DNA from: Pseudomonadales bacterium
GTDB taxonomy: Bacteria; Pseudomonadota; Gammaproteobacteria; Pseudomonadales; Azotimanducaceae
DNA length: 6,711 nucleotides
Reading direction: 5' to 3'
NCBI GenBank assembly: GCA_022448765.1
Contig: JAKUTI010000145.1
Span: forward strand, 1-6,711
Shown here: positions 6,657-6,711 of the stretch, piece after piece
Position numbering within the stretch: the stretch's first letter is position 1
Layout: each line of letters begins with the position of its first letter
Translations under genes and position numbers: made by a program
The notes under the pieces: generated by a model
What the model was told of the DNA's origin: nothing
What the model saw: the letters and a program-made list of their open reading frames with translations, nothing else
Database searches by the model: none

Positions 6657-6711
6657 GAATCAACGAGGTACGATCCAGATGGGCGAGGACCATGCGCGTT
6701 CTTGAATGGTC

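Noticed and set aside
6692..6711. ATG reading MRVLEW and running off the end of the window
   Set aside because: GAGG lies only 3 bases before this ATG, which is too close, and six codons cannot support a gene. It may still be the start of the next gene.

Overview
The window looks like part of a chromosomal region for breaking down sulfated carbohydrates in a free-living, probably aquatic, heterotrophic bacterium. The evidence is two adjacent type I sulfatases, a sugar-cation symporter of the GPH type, an enolase-superfamily sugar-acid dehydratase homologue with a twin-arginine leader, and a large FG-GAP/VCBS propeller protein. Sulfatase-rich marine lineages (Planctomycetes, Verrucomicrobia, some Gammaproteobacteria and Bacteroidetes) carry such sets. 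Nothing here fixes the phylum. There are no rRNA or tRNA genes, transposase genes or CRISPR arrays.

Layout. The 3' end of a sulfatase gene (1-248, +) overlaps by 4 bp the start of a complete exported sulfatase (245-1837, +). A strong nested stem-loop (1831-1884) sits on the stop codon of the second sulfatase. A 170-base gap without a gene follows. On the minus strand, 3443 down to 2008 encodes a GPH-family MFS transporter broken by a one-base frameshift near 2250-2261. A 238-base divergent intergenic region (3444-3681) holds a possible minus-strand -10 box and a possible LacI-type half-operator pair, both weakly supported. On the plus strand come the rhamnonate-dehydratase-like enolase-superfamily gene (3682-4926) and then the FG-GAP repeat protein (4980-6581), only 53 bases apart and probably co-transcribed. 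A plausible weak intrinsic terminator (6631-6656) closes the unit. The last 55 bases hold nothing certain.

How the genes may work together (inference). The exported sulfatases would remove sulfate from a polysaccharide such as an ulvan- or fucoidan-like polymer or its oligosaccharides. The GPH symporter, if functional, would import the released sugar or glycoside. The dehydratase homologue would act on a derived aldonic acid, but its Tat leader puts it in the periplasm, and an apparent Asp-to-Glu change at a metal ligand makes a classical role uncertain. The propeller protein has no predicted catalytic residues and is probably a surface or periplasmic binding protein.

I see no clearly new biological system. 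The best leads are the Tat-exported dehydratase with altered active-site residues, the frameshifted transporter, and the coupling of the dehydratase gene with the seven-repeat propeller gene.
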